From CAZPRY01 sp964589175 (GTDB taxonomy: Bacteria > Fidelibacterota > UBA2242): a stretch of DNA of 64,000 nucleotides. The DNA lies in assembly GCA_964589175.1 (NCBI GenBank), contig CAZPRY010000019.1, positions 5,493-69,492 of the forward strand. The letters are read 5' to 3'. The notes beneath the pieces are model-generated. The model saw only the letters and a list, made by a program, of their open reading frames with translations, did no database searches and was not told the origin of the DNA. Of the stretch, positions 9,234-18,328 are shown piece by piece (position 1 is the first letter of the stretch; the number at the start of each line of letters is the position of its first letter). A program made the translations under genes and the position numbers.

Positions 9234-9770
9234 ATGAATCACTCTTTTGATACTGAAGAGATACGGGTTTCACAACATTTGTACTCATATTTGTCACTAT
9301 TAATCATCGCTGGCTTTGCATTTTTCCTGATTGCTCTCCAATCCAATGTCCTGCGTGAATTCCGCACCTGGATATCTCCCGAAACGCTCGATGCAAACCT
9401 GCTGGTCTGGTTCGCTCTCTTCTGTATTATGGCCGTAATTTCGTTTTTTCTGGGGATCATTTTTCAGATGTACAGCCGTAGATACCGGATCACATATATG
9501 TTCGGGTACTTGATGATTTTTTCTGTAACGCTTCTGTTTGTGACGATTTTCTATTCGCTCTGGTGGAGCCCCGCCGAAAACTTCTTCATGGCCAAACTGG
9601 GCATTCTGATACTCGGAAACTTCATGGTCGCATTTTTTGCGGCAATCTTCTATTACCTTAATTTCGAGAGCTGGTACAATTTCTGGGTATTTACGATCGG
9701 GATCATGGCGGGAACGAGCGCCTTTAACTGGCTCTATCTGAGCACGCTCGACACCGTTGCCCGATTCTAA
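9234..9770 (+). CDS. Small multi-pass membrane protein of unknown function
   Basis: I do not recognise this 178-residue protein. It is strongly hydrophobic, with about five predicted membrane segments at residues 18-38, 56-78, 85-108, 118-140 and 148-170. Aromatic residues are plentiful and no catalytic motif stands out. The codon pattern is coding-like. It is preceded by a 115-base AT-rich gap, with AGAGACAGGATC before the ATG, and followed 21 bases later by comEC, so the two may be co-transcribed. Confidence 0.7.
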   Translation: MNHSFDTEEIRVSQHLYSYLSLLIIAGFAFFLIALQSNVLREFRTWISPETLDANLLVWFALFCIMAVISFFLGIIFQMYSRRYRITYMFGYLMIFSVTLLFVTIFYSLWWSPAENFFMAKLGILILGNFMVAFFAAIFYYLNFESWYNFWVFTIGIMAGTSAFNWLYLSTLDTVARF

Positions 9771-9791
9771 ATTAACAATTTCCTGCAAAAC

Positions 9792-12158
9792 ATGCTGTCG
9801 TACCTGATCAGGAGAATTCCTCTTGCGCTATTGTTCTTTTGCTCTGCGGCAGGGATTATCGCGAACCACTGCCTGCGCTTAGCGCTGCCCGTGTGGTTTT
9901 CGGTTTTGCTGTTATTTTTCCTGGGCGCGGTAACGATAGCTCATCGTCGACAATCCTGGATTTTCATTGCAATCCTGATGTTTCTCTTGGGTGCTATCAA
10001 TCACTCCCGGTCGACGGAACGGAGTCCGGGTCATCTCGCGAATCTTGCGCTGACAGACCAGCCTGACAGCCTGATGGCTGTGGTCGAATCGAGCGAAACC
10101 CTGGCGAACGGACGGACCAAAATTCGCTTGCGCGATATCTCTGTTAAAAGGGGCGAATGGCGCAGCTATCGCAAAAAAATGCTTCTGACCATTAAAAGCG
10201 GAAAAACCGGTTTTATATATGGCGACCGGATTCGCTTTCAGGCGACCCTGCAGCAACCCGGTACAAAGAGGAATCCGGGTGAATTTGACTACCGGCGATT
10301 TCTGGCGAATCACGATATATTCCTTATAGTCAGCCTCGATTCGCCCGCATCCGTAACGGCGATTGATAAGCCCCGTTTCTCCGTCCGTCGTTTGGCCGAT
10401 CGCACGAAAACCGGCATCGAACAAATCATCGATCGGTCAGTGTACGGAGAACAAAACGCCATCCTGAAAGCCCTGATCGTCGGTGTACGAGGTGAAATCA
10501 GCGATGAAACGGAAAGGGCCTTCATCGATTCCGGCGTTATTCATGTGCTGGCGGTTTCGGGATTGCATGTGGGCTATGTGACTTTGGTCTTCATGATCAT
10601 TTTCGGATTTCTGCGATTTCCGTATAAAACCAGGGTTCTTCTGACGATTGCGGGCCTCTGTTTTTATGCCCTGCTGGTCGATCTGAAACCGTCTGTCGTG
10701 CGGGCGGTGATCATGGCATCGCTGATCTTATTTGCCCGCGCTTTCGAAAAGGACAGCAATACCTATAATACTCTCGCCGGAGCAGCACTGGTTCAGACGA
10801 TTTTTGCACCGCTGCAAATCTTCGATATCGGATTTCAGCTTTCGTTTATAGCCGTCTTTTCGATTGTCTATATCTATACCCGTTTGCGGCAGTTCCTGCC
10901 GGAGAAAATCGCGCAGATGATGGTGGAGAATCAAATATTGCGGTGGTTTCTGCAGGCTTTACTGGTGTCCCTGGCAGCCTTATTGGGTACGATTCCCATA
11001 ACGGTCTATTATTTCCAGCGGATTCCGATTATCTCCCTTTTGGCCAACCTGATTGTTATTCCGCTGGTCGGCTTGATCGGAGCCCTGGGATTTGCGCAGG
11101 TGATTCTGGGCAGCTGGCTCTCTTCAGTAAATATCGCCTACGGCGAGGTGCAGATGATTTTAATTGCCGGTCTAAAAAAGGTCATTCAATATTGCTCGCA
11201 ATTTCCTCTGGCCTGGTTGCAGACGGCCCAAATTACACTCTTTACCCTTGCGCTGGCTTACATTCTGATTTATCTCATCCTCAATGCCGAAAAACGCCGC
11301 CAGCGTTTCGCCCTTCTGGTTGTAATTTTATTGATCGCCAACGTACGCATCTGGTCGACGGCTCTGGGAACACCGAAGTTACGGACCACTTTCCTTGATG
11401 TGGGGCAAGGTGACGCCATTTTTATTGAGCTGCCCGACGGCGGGAACATGTTGATTGACTGCGGAGACCGTTCGTTCCGCTGGGATGCGGGGGAGAAGAT
11501 TGTCGCTCCCTACCTGCAGCGGCGTGGGATACACAAGATCGATTACCTGGTGCTCACCCATCCGCACAGCGATCATATCGGCGGGGCGCCCTATCTGCTG
11601 GAGCACTTTGACGTCGGGGAACTATGGGAAACGGCAATCGAGGGCCAGTCGGCGATCTACCGGCAGATTCATTATCTGGCGGATTCGCTGCACATCCCCG
11701 TGAAAACGATGTACGCCGGTTCTTTTTTATCCCTGGCCGGGAACACGGCGATCCGTATTCTGCACCCATCCGAGGCCTTCATCGGCCTTCATCCCGGCGG
11801 ATACAATGATTATTCTCTGGTGATCAAGATGACGCACGGAGATATCGATTGGCTGTTTACCGGCGACACCGAAGCTTTCGCCGAACATTATATTGCCGGC
11901 TGGGGGAATTTCCTTAATTCTGAAATTTTGAAAGTTCCTCATCACGGCAGCGCCACATCCTCGACTCTGGAGTTCCTGGACCATGTTCATCCCGAATACG
12001 CCTTGATATCGGTAGGAGCCCGCAATCGCTTCCGGCATCCCTCTTCAAGGACTGTTGCGCACTACAATTCTATGCAAATCCGGCTTCACCGGACCGACCT
12101 GGAAGGGGCGCTGGTGATTGAATCGAACGGCTCCCGCTATAAAATCCGCGTCTGGTAG
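9792..12158 (+). CDS. comEC: ComEC/Rec2 DNA-uptake channel protein
   Basis: ComEC is the inner-membrane channel that brings single-stranded DNA into the cell during natural transformation. The 788 residues show the full architecture: an N-terminal membrane segment with a soluble OB-like part (about 1-220), the Competence domain starting near VSGLHVGYV with many transmembrane helices (about 230-510), and a C-terminal metallo-beta-lactamase-like nuclease domain (about 530-788). The latter has TFLDVGQGDAIFIELP, the metal motif LTHPHSDHIGG and the late VPHHGSATSS. Its integrity suggests competence, though no other com genes are in this window. Confidence 0.95.
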   Translation: MLSYLIRRIPLALLFFCSAAGIIANHCLRLALPVWFSVLLLFFLGAVTIAHRRQSWIFIAILMFLLGAINHSRSTERSPGHLANLALTDQPDSLMAVVESSETLANGRTKIRLRDISVKRGEWRSYRKKMLLTIKSGKTGFIYGDRIRFQATLQQPGTKRNPGEFDYRRFLANHDIFLIVSLDSPASVTAIDKPRFSVRRLADRTKTGIEQIIDRSVYGEQNAILKALIVGVRGEISDETERAFIDSGVIHVLAVSGLHVGYVTLVFMIIFGFLRFPYKTRVLLTIAGLCFYALLVDLKPSVVRAVIMASLILFARAFEKDSNTYNTLAGAALVQTIFAPLQIFDIGFQLSFIAVFSIVYIYTRLRQFLPEKIAQMMVENQILRWFLQALLVSLAALLGTIPITVYYFQRIPIISLLANLIVIPLVGLIGALGFAQVILGSWLSSVNIAYGEVQMILIAGLKKVIQYCSQFPLAWLQTAQITLFTLALAYILIYLILNAEKRRQRFALLVVILLIANVRIWSTALGTPKLRTTFLDVGQGDAIFIELPDGGNMLIDCGDRSFRWDAGEKIVAPYLQRRGIHKIDYLVLTHPHSDHIGGAPYLLEHFDVGELWETAIEGQSAIYRQIHYLADSLHIPVKTMYAGSFLSLAGNTAIRILHPSEAFIGLHPGGYNDYSLVIKMTHGDIDWLFTGDTEAFAEHYIAGWGNFLNSEILKVPHHGSATSSTLEFLDHVHPEYALISVGARNRFRHPSSRTVAHYNSMQIRLHRTDLEGALVIESNGSRYKIRVW

Positions 12159-12547
12159 GAATGAATAGCCTAAAATTTCGCGGGGAAGTAGCCGGATCGC
12201 CGGTTATTCCGGCGGGTATGAAACCGCCCGGGAAATCTGGTGCCGGGTAAGCTTGCCATGTTGTTATGTGAGCGATGAATCGGGTTTTACACCAGAGTGA
12301 CGCGAATAAAATGCTGTAAGTCGTGCCAATAAAGATAAATAATTCAATTTATTTTCAACTTTTGTCGCGAAAATACATTCGTTCATACCAAATTATCATG
12401 AATTTCATTATATTTTGGTAAGGATTGAATTAACGGCGATTATATTATTACTTTTTGAATGAGTCGTTAAAGTGATCTATTTTGCACGGGGTAATCGATT
12501 TAGAGTGAGAGGTTTCAGAATAATTAAATTTTTTTATCGAGGCTAAG
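12159..12547. other. 389-base intergenic region with GC-rich hairpins and an AT-rich distal half
   Basis: No gene is supported here. The proximal part, about 12181-12300, is GC-rich and rich in complementary segments (listed separately). The distal part, 12340-12540, is AT-rich and probably holds the promoter of the long sensor kinase, but no clean -35/-10 pair is visible. GAGG about five bases before ATG 12548 is the likely ribosome binding site. Confidence 0.5.
12181..12300 (+). other. Candidate structured RNA or palindromic element
   Basis: CGCCGG (12198-12203) and CCGGCG (12209-12214) form a 6-bp hairpin with a 5-nt loop. The 3' arm can instead pair downstream: GGCGG (12211-12215) with CCGCC (12224-12228). 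The two stems are mutually exclusive. CTGGTG (12237-12242) pairs with CACCAG (12290-12295), enclosing the near-palindrome GGTAAGCTTGCC. Switchable stems plus a long-range helix resemble a regulatory leader, but no known riboswitch consensus is recognised, and the element lies about 250 bases before the next gene. Confidence 0.35.
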
Positions 12548-15500
12548 ATGAGCACGATATTGGATATTATTTTTGTTGAGGATAACGAGGCGGACGCAAA
12601 GCTGGTCTTAAAGGAGATCCAGAAAGCCGGTTTTAAACCCTCACTCCGTGTAGTCGACAAAAAGCAAGCCTACCTTCGTGCCCTGGATGAAAAAATGCCG
12701 GATGTGATTCTGGCAGACTATCGCCTGCCGCATTTCAGCGGGATGGCGGCTCTGGAAATTGCCAGAGAACAGTGTCCGCAGATCCCCTTTATCATTGTCA
12801 CCGGTTCGCTGAATGAAGAGACGGCCGTCGATTGTATTAAGGCCGGAGCCTGGGATTATGTGATCAAGGATCACCTGGTCAGACTCGGAGCGGCTTTGAA
12901 AAACGCACTGTCCCTGGCCGGGGCGCAATCTCAGAAGGAATCGGCCCAGAAAGCCTTTCTGGAATCGGAGGAAATCTACCGCACTATATTCCAGAATACG
13001 GGTGCGGCCACTATGATTGTTGAAGATGATATGACAGTCTCCCTGGTCAATGCCGAATTTGAACGCCTGACCGATTACACTCGCGAAGAGATCGAAGGAA
13101 AACATAAGTGGACCGAGTTCGTCCATCCGGATGATCTCCAGATGATGCTGGATTATCATAATCTGCGGAGGAACGAACCCGAGTCTGCGCCCCGTTCCTA
13201 CGAAGCGCGTTGTATCCATAAAACAGGCCAGCTTCGTTATGTGCTGATATCGGCTGCAATCATCCCCGGATCGGATCAATCGGTTGTTTCGATGATTGAC
13301 ATTACGGCCATCCGGGACTCGGCCGCGGCCTTGCATAAAAGCGAGGATCGCTATAGAATCCTGGCCTCGAATATTCCCAATGGTATCGTCCTGATGTATG
13401 ATGAAAATCTGAAGTGTACCCTGGCGGAAGGTTCGGGTATTACGGAGGGCGGCCTTCTGCATGAAAATATTGAAGGAAAGCGGATCAGCGATATTTTCGA
13501 TCCGGCGGCGGCGGAATTCTTTATCTCGCATTTCCGGGAGACGCTGAGTGGAAACCTGCGTATATTTGAAATTCCGTATCAAAATCGCTTATTTGAAGTT
13601 CGCACCATGCCGTTGAAGAATGAGCAAGGGCAGGTATATGCTGGCTTGGCTCTCCTTCAGGACATTACGGAACGTAAAAGCATCGAAGAATCACTGCGGC
13701 AGAGCCAGGAAACCTATCAGAAACTGATGGAATCTTCTAAGGATGCGATTTTTCTGGAAATGCTCGAAGGAGTCATTCTACAATGCAATGATGCTGCGCT
13801 GCAAATGTTCGGTTATACCCGGGATGAGATGCTGCAATTGAACGTATCAGACCTGATTGCGCCCCAGGCCAGAGCAGATATTCCAGTAATCATCCAGGAC
13901 CAGGTTGAGAAGGGCGGGGTATCAGTGGAATCGTTCAATATTCGTAAAAACGGCCAGGTTTTTCCGGTGGAGGTCCGTACGGGTCTGATTTCCTCCGGTG
14001 GGCAACAGCTCGTCACGGCCTTTGTGCGTGACTTGACGGAAGCCCGGCGCAACCAGAAAATTCAGCAGATTCCGAACATTATCGCCGGCACTGTCCACCA
14101 GAGCGCAAGCCTCAACGAACTGTTTGTTCGTATCCAGCATATCATCGGGGAGATCATGGATACGAAGAATTTTTTCCTGGCCCTGTATGATTCCTTAACG
14201 GATACGATTTCGCTGCCCTATTTCGTGGATGAAAAGGATACATTCGATTCTTTCCCGGCCGGCAAGACATTAACCGGCTATGTGATCCGCAATGATCGTG
14301 CGCTGCTCGTGAGACAGGCAGAGATTGAGGAAATGGGGCGCAAAGGCCTCATCGAATTTCACGGTACCGTCTCCAAAGTCTGGCTGGGTGTTCCGCTCAA
14401 AGATAAGGATAAAATCGGAGGCGCCCTGGTCGTCCAGAGCTATACCGATGAATTTGCCTATACGGAAGAGGATCTGGAATTTTTAGAGCTTATCTCAAAC
14501 CATGTTACACTGGCCATCGACCGCAAACGGGCGGAAGAGGAACTACGCCTGAGTGAGGAGCGATTTTCGTCCATTTTCATGCAAAGCCCGCTGGCTATTA
14601 TCATCACCCGCGTTTCCGATGGAATCATTGTCGATCTGAATCAGACAGCCTCGAAAGCACTCGGCCAGCGTCGGCAGGAAATCCTCGGCCGTACCTATGC
14701 CCAGCTGATTGGATTACGGGAGAACTCCTTCGAGGACATTCAGAAGAGTCTTCATAAAAATCAATTCTATGGCGACATTGCCCTGAAATTTTATCCCCAT
14801 TCAAAAGAAGAACGGGTCGGCTTGTTTTACGGGGTCAAGATCGATCTCGGCGGCGAAGAGTGTTTTGTCCACATGGTGCATGACATCACCGAGCAGCGCA
14901 AGGCAGAGGACGAACTGAAGCGGATCCATGCCATTTATCGGGAATCGATCGAAATGGCAAACGGACTGCCCTACCGTTTTAACTTTAAAAGGGGCAATTA
15001 TGAATTTGTCGGAGACAATGCGATCAATCTCCTGGGTATCCCAGGCGAGGAATTGACCCCTCAAAAGATGGGCGAGATAACGAAAGAGATGATTGTCACC
15101 AATCCCGAAGCTCCCCGCGACCCATTTGCCTGCGGGAAGGCGTTCCGGGAAGGTAAAATAAAAAAGTACTGGATGGATCTTCGGGTTGTTCTGGATAGCG
15201 GGCAGGAAAAATGGCTGACAGATTCGGCCATTCCAATTGTGGATCCCGCGAATCATGAGATAATCGGATGCCAGGGTATTTTGCAGGACATAACGGAACG
15301 CAAGAGAATCGAAGATCAACTCCTCCAGAGAGAAATGGAATTCAGGGCCCTGGTGGAAAATACGCCGGATGTCATCGCCCGCCTCGATGCCGATGGACGT
15401 TTGCTCTATGTCAATCCTGTCGTCCAGGTGGAATTCGGATTAAAAGCCGAAGAAATACAGGGCAAAACACTGCGGGAACTTGCCCTGATTAAAGAAATCG

Positions 15501-17197
15501 TTGATGATATTTACGCCTGTTTGCATAGAGTCCACGAGACGCAGTCCGACCAGATGTTTGAGATGATGCTTGAAATTAATAGCCGGTCCAAGTATTTCTA
15601 CACCCGCATGGTACCGGAATTCTCGATCGATAAAAAAATAGAATCCGTACTGACCATTACCCGGGATATCACCGAAATCAAAAAAGCAGAATTTGCGCTG
15701 AAAGAGAGTGAAGAGCGCTACCGCACTCTTTTTAACAGCGGGACCGACAGCGTTTATGTTTTCGGGATAAATACGGACGGAACGCCGGCCAATTTTACCG
15801 AGGCCAATGAGATCGCCTGTAAGAAATCCGGCTATACCCGTAAGCAATTTCAGAAAATGAATCTGCTGGAAATGATCGTCTCCGATCAGAAGGAATTCGC
15901 CCTGAATGTAATGGCGAGGCTTCAGACCGAGAAATATGCCCTTTACGAAACGGAACAGATTACCCGATCAGGCAGCAAGATTCCAATTGAAATGAGCATG
16001 CATTTAATCGAGATGCACGGGGAGAATGTTGTGCTGGCGATTATACGCGATATCACCGAGCGGAAACAGATGGAACGGGAAATCCAGCGCTCGGAAAAAC
16101 TGGAATCCGTCGGAATTCTCGCCGGTGGAATTGCCCACGATTTCAACAATATTCTGACCGTTATACTCGGCAATATCACGCTGGCCAAGATGCTTGCCGA
16201 TCCGCAGTCAAAATTATACACGAAACTGAACGAGGCCGAAAAAGGCTCAATGCGGGCCCGCGACCTCACCCAGCAGCTGTTGACCTTCTCCAAGGGCGGG
16301 TCACCGATTAAAAAGGCGACTTCCGTGGCGGAGCTGCTAAAAGAGTCGGCCGGTTTCGCGCTGACCGGATCCAATGTGAAGCCGGAGTTTACGATTTCAA
16401 GTAATCTCTGGACGGTTGAGGTGGATGAAGGCCAGATCAATCAGGTCTTCAATAACCTGGTGATCAATGCCGATCAGGCTATGCCGGAAGGCGGGCGTCT
16501 GTTTATCATAGCGGAGAACGCCATCATCAAGGCTGATGAGAAACTGCCGCTGCAGCCCGGCCGTTATATCCGCATCACCTTGAAGGATGAAGGCATCGGT
16601 ATCCCCAAAATGCATCTGAGTAAAATTTTCGATCCGTATTTCACCACCAAAGCCAAAGGCAGCGGTATCGGATTGACAACGGTATATTCCATCATCAAAA
16701 ATCATGGTGGGCTCGTAACCGTCGATTCCGAACTGGGGGTCGGCACAAGCTTCTATATTTATCTGCCGGCCAGTACCAAAAAGATCGAATACGAAGACAA
16801 TTTCAAGATTAAAGATCTGACCGGTAAGGGCCGGATTCTGATCATGGACGATGAAGAAACCGTTCGGGAAGTTGCCGGACAGATGTTGATCATGCTGGGG
16901 TACGAGGTCGACTATGCCGTCGACGGTAGAGAGGCTATCGAGAAATACCGGCAGGCCATGGGCGGTTCCGGGCGTTTCGATGCGGTGATCATGGATCTTA
17001 CCGTACCGGGCGGAATGGGCGGCAAGGAGACCATTAAGGAATTACTCAAGATTGATCCGGAAGTTACAGCTGTCGTTTCCAGCGGCTACTCGAACGATCC
17101 CGTTATGGCCAGTTTTAAAGATTACGGTTTTAAAGCAGTCGTTGCCAAACCTTATAAAGTGAAACACCTCGGTTCGACCTTGCACGAAATTCTATGA
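12548..17197 (+). CDS. Hybrid sensor histidine kinase: REC, seven PAS, GAF, HisKA, HATPase, REC
   Basis: This 1549-residue signalling protein has no transmembrane segment and is probably cytosolic. It begins with a receiver domain (about 1-125, phospho-acceptor Asp57 in ILADYRLP). Then come PAS domains at roughly 140-260, 265-380 and 383-505, a GAF domain at 510-665, and four more PAS domains at 675-790, 795-925, 930-1050 and 1055-1175. The kinase core has phospho-acceptor His1197 in GGIAHDFNN and an ATPase domain (NADQAMPEGG, then GIGLTTVYSIIKNHGG). A C-terminal receiver (about 1430-1549, VIMDLTVPGG) follows. An N-terminal receiver suggests it is itself the target of another kinase. Ligands are unknown. 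The alcohol dehydrogenase gene starts nine bases downstream. Confidence 0.92.
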   Translation: MSTILDIIFVEDNEADAKLVLKEIQKAGFKPSLRVVDKKQAYLRALDEKMPDVILADYRLPHFSGMAALEIAREQCPQIPFIIVTGSLNEETAVDCIKAGAWDYVIKDHLVRLGAALKNALSLAGAQSQKESAQKAFLESEEIYRTIFQNTGAATMIVEDDMTVSLVNAEFERLTDYTREEIEGKHKWTEFVHPDDLQMMLDYHNLRRNEPESAPRSYEARCIHKTGQLRYVLISAAIIPGSDQSVVSMIDITAIRDSAAALHKSEDRYRILASNIPNGIVLMYDENLKCTLAEGSGITEGGLLHENIEGKRISDIFDPAAAEFFISHFRETLSGNLRIFEIPYQNRLFEVRTMPLKNEQGQVYAGLALLQDITERKSIEESLRQSQETYQKLMESSKDAIFLEMLEGVILQCNDAALQMFGYTRDEMLQLNVSDLIAPQARADIPVIIQDQVEKGGVSVESFNIRKNGQVFPVEVRTGLISSGGQQLVTAFVRDLTEARRNQKIQQIPNIIAGTVHQSASLNELFVRIQHIIGEIMDTKNFFLALYDSLTDTISLPYFVDEKDTFDSFPAGKTLTGYVIRNDRALLVRQAEIEEMGRKGLIEFHGTVSKVWLGVPLKDKDKIGGALVVQSYTDEFAYTEEDLEFLELISNHVTLAIDRKRAEEELRLSEERFSSIFMQSPLAIIITRVSDGIIVDLNQTASKALGQRRQEILGRTYAQLIGLRENSFEDIQKSLHKNQFYGDIALKFYPHSKEERVGLFYGVKIDLGGEECFVHMVHDITEQRKAEDELKRIHAIYRESIEMANGLPYRFNFKRGNYEFVGDNAINLLGIPGEELTPQKMGEITKEMIVTNPEAPRDPFACGKAFREGKIKKYWMDLRVVLDSGQEKWLTDSAIPIVDPANHEIIGCQGILQDITERKRIEDQLLQREMEFRALVENTPDVIARLDADGRLLYVNPVVQVEFGLKAEEIQGKTLRELALIKEIVDDIYACLHRVHETQSDQMFEMMLEINSRSKYFYTRMVPEFSIDKKIESVLTITRDITEIKKAEFALKESEERYRTLFNSGTDSVYVFGINTDGTPANFTEANEIACKKSGYTRKQFQKMNLLEMIVSDQKEFALNVMARLQTEKYALYETEQITRSGSKIPIEMSMHLIEMHGENVVLAIIRDITERKQMEREIQRSEKLESVGILAGGIAHDFNNILTVILGNITLAKMLADPQSKLYTKLNEAEKGSMRARDLTQQLLTFSKGGSPIKKATSVAELLKESAGFALTGSNVKPEFTISSNLWTVEVDEGQINQVFNNLVINADQAMPEGGRLFIIAENAIIKADEKLPLQPGRYIRITLKDEGIGIPKMHLSKIFDPYFTTKAKGSGIGLTTVYSIIKNHGGLVTVDSELGVGTSFYIYLPASTKKIEYEDNFKIKDLTGKGRILIMDDEETVREVAGQMLIMLGYEVDYAVDGREAIEKYRQAMGGSGRFDAVIMDLTVPGGMGGKETIKELLKIDPEVTAVVSSGYSNDPVMASFKDYGFKAVVAKPYKVKHLGSTLHEIL

Positions 17198-17206
17198 GAT
17201 ATTGAC

Positions 17207-18235
17207 ATGAAAGCAATGCTTCTCGATCGAATTCTCTGTGTGAGTGAAACGGATAAACCACTACGATACGTCGATCTGCCCAGGCCGGAAATCCAGGCCG
17301 ATGAGCTTTTAATCCGGGTTGCAGCTTGCGGCGTTTGTCATACCGAACTGGATGAAATCGAGGGTCGAACTCCTCCGCCCTGTCTACCCGTCATTCCCGG
17401 CCATCAGGTCGTTGGCCGGATCGTGGAATGCGGAGCGAACATCGAGGAGCATCAAGTCGGGGATCGGATCGGCGTTGCCTGGATTTATGCCGCTTGCGGG
17501 AAATGCGACTTTTGTCTGGCCGGCGAAGAGAACTTGTGTGAACGATTTCTCGCAACGGGCCGGGATGTTGACGGCGGATATGCCGAATTTATGCGTGTAC
17601 GTCCCGAGTTTGCATTTCGAATACCGGATGCCTTCACTGATTCGGAAGCGGCGCCCCTGTTATGCGCCGGCGCCATCGGCTACCGTTCCCTGCGCCTGAC
17701 CGGACTCCGCAACGGTCAGAACCTGGGCTTAACCGGTTTCGGCGCCTCCGCCCATCTTGTGCTCAAAATGGCGCGTTATCAATTTCCCGATACTGACGTA
17801 TATGTTTTCGCCAGACGTGAACAGGAACGCGAATTTGCACGTGAACTGGGAGCCGTCTGGGCCGGTGACACGACCGACCGGACTCCCGAAAAGCTGCATG
17901 CCATCATCGACACCACGCCGGCCTGGAAGACGGTCGTGGAAGCGTTGAATAACCTGCGGCCGGGCGGCCGATTGGTGATCAACGCCATTCGTAAAGAGGA
18001 AACCGATAAGGATTATTTGTTGAAACTGGATTACCCCCGGCAGCTCTGGATGGAGAAAGAGATCAAGAGCGTTGCCAATGTGGCCAAGCGGGATGTTAGC
18101 GAATTTCTCGACCTCGCAACAAAAATCCATATTAAGCCGGTCGTGCAGGAATATTCGCTGGCCCAGGCCAACGAGGCCCTGCTGGAATTGAAGGAGGGTC
18201 ACATCCAGGGCGCCAAAGTCCTGAAAATTGGGTGA
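17207..18235 (+). CDS. Zinc-dependent alcohol dehydrogenase, AdhP-like
   Basis: A medium-chain zinc dehydrogenase that interconverts alcohols and aldehydes with NAD(P). Catalytic zinc ligands are seen in ACGVCHTEL and PGHQVVG plus the later cysteine in LLCAGAIGY. The structural zinc loop is CGKCDFCLAGEENLC, and the Rossmann glycine motif is LTGFGASAHL. At 342 residues it is typical of the propanol-preferring/zinc-binding alcohol dehydrogenase group; the precise substrate cannot be told. It sits nine bases after the hybrid kinase, so it may be co-transcribed, and is closed by a terminator. Confidence 0.9.
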   Translation: MKAMLLDRILCVSETDKPLRYVDLPRPEIQADELLIRVAACGVCHTELDEIEGRTPPPCLPVIPGHQVVGRIVECGANIEEHQVGDRIGVAWIYAACGKCDFCLAGEENLCERFLATGRDVDGGYAEFMRVRPEFAFRIPDAFTDSEAAPLLCAGAIGYRSLRLTGLRNGQNLGLTGFGASAHLVLKMARYQFPDTDVYVFARREQEREFARELGAVWAGDTTDRTPEKLHAIIDTTPAWKTVVEALNNLRPGGRLVINAIRKEETDKDYLLKLDYPRQLWMEKEIKSVANVAKRDVSEFLDLATKIHIKPVVQEYSLAQANEALLELKEGHIQGAKVLKIG

Positions 18236-18271
18236 AACCGACCGCGCTGCTGCAATATCGATCAAAAGAAT

Positions 18272-18304
18272 AAAGCCCTTCCTGACACCGTCCGGAAGGG
18301 CTTT
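18272..18304. terminator. Bidirectional intrinsic terminator
   Basis: AAAGCCCTTCC (18272-18282), an 11-nt loop, and GGAAGGGCTTT (18294-18304) form a perfect 11-bp stem. The A and T runs at the ends serve as U-tracts in both directions. It separates the rightward alcohol dehydrogenase from the convergent leftward malic enzyme and marks the 3' end of the long fumarase-Kor-Hdr-Mvh gene train. Confidence 0.9.
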
Positions 18305-18328
18305 CAATTCATAATATTTCGATCCGGT

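Noticed and set aside
12181..12300. Possible cyclic-di-GMP or cobalamin riboswitch, or group II intron end
   Set aside because: The required consensus blocks for these classes are not found in order, so only a generic structured element is reported.
17207..18235. Alcohol dehydrogenase as part of the reductive carbon pathway
   Set aside because: It is convergent to the malic enzyme gene and separated by a terminator; no evidence links it to that pathway.
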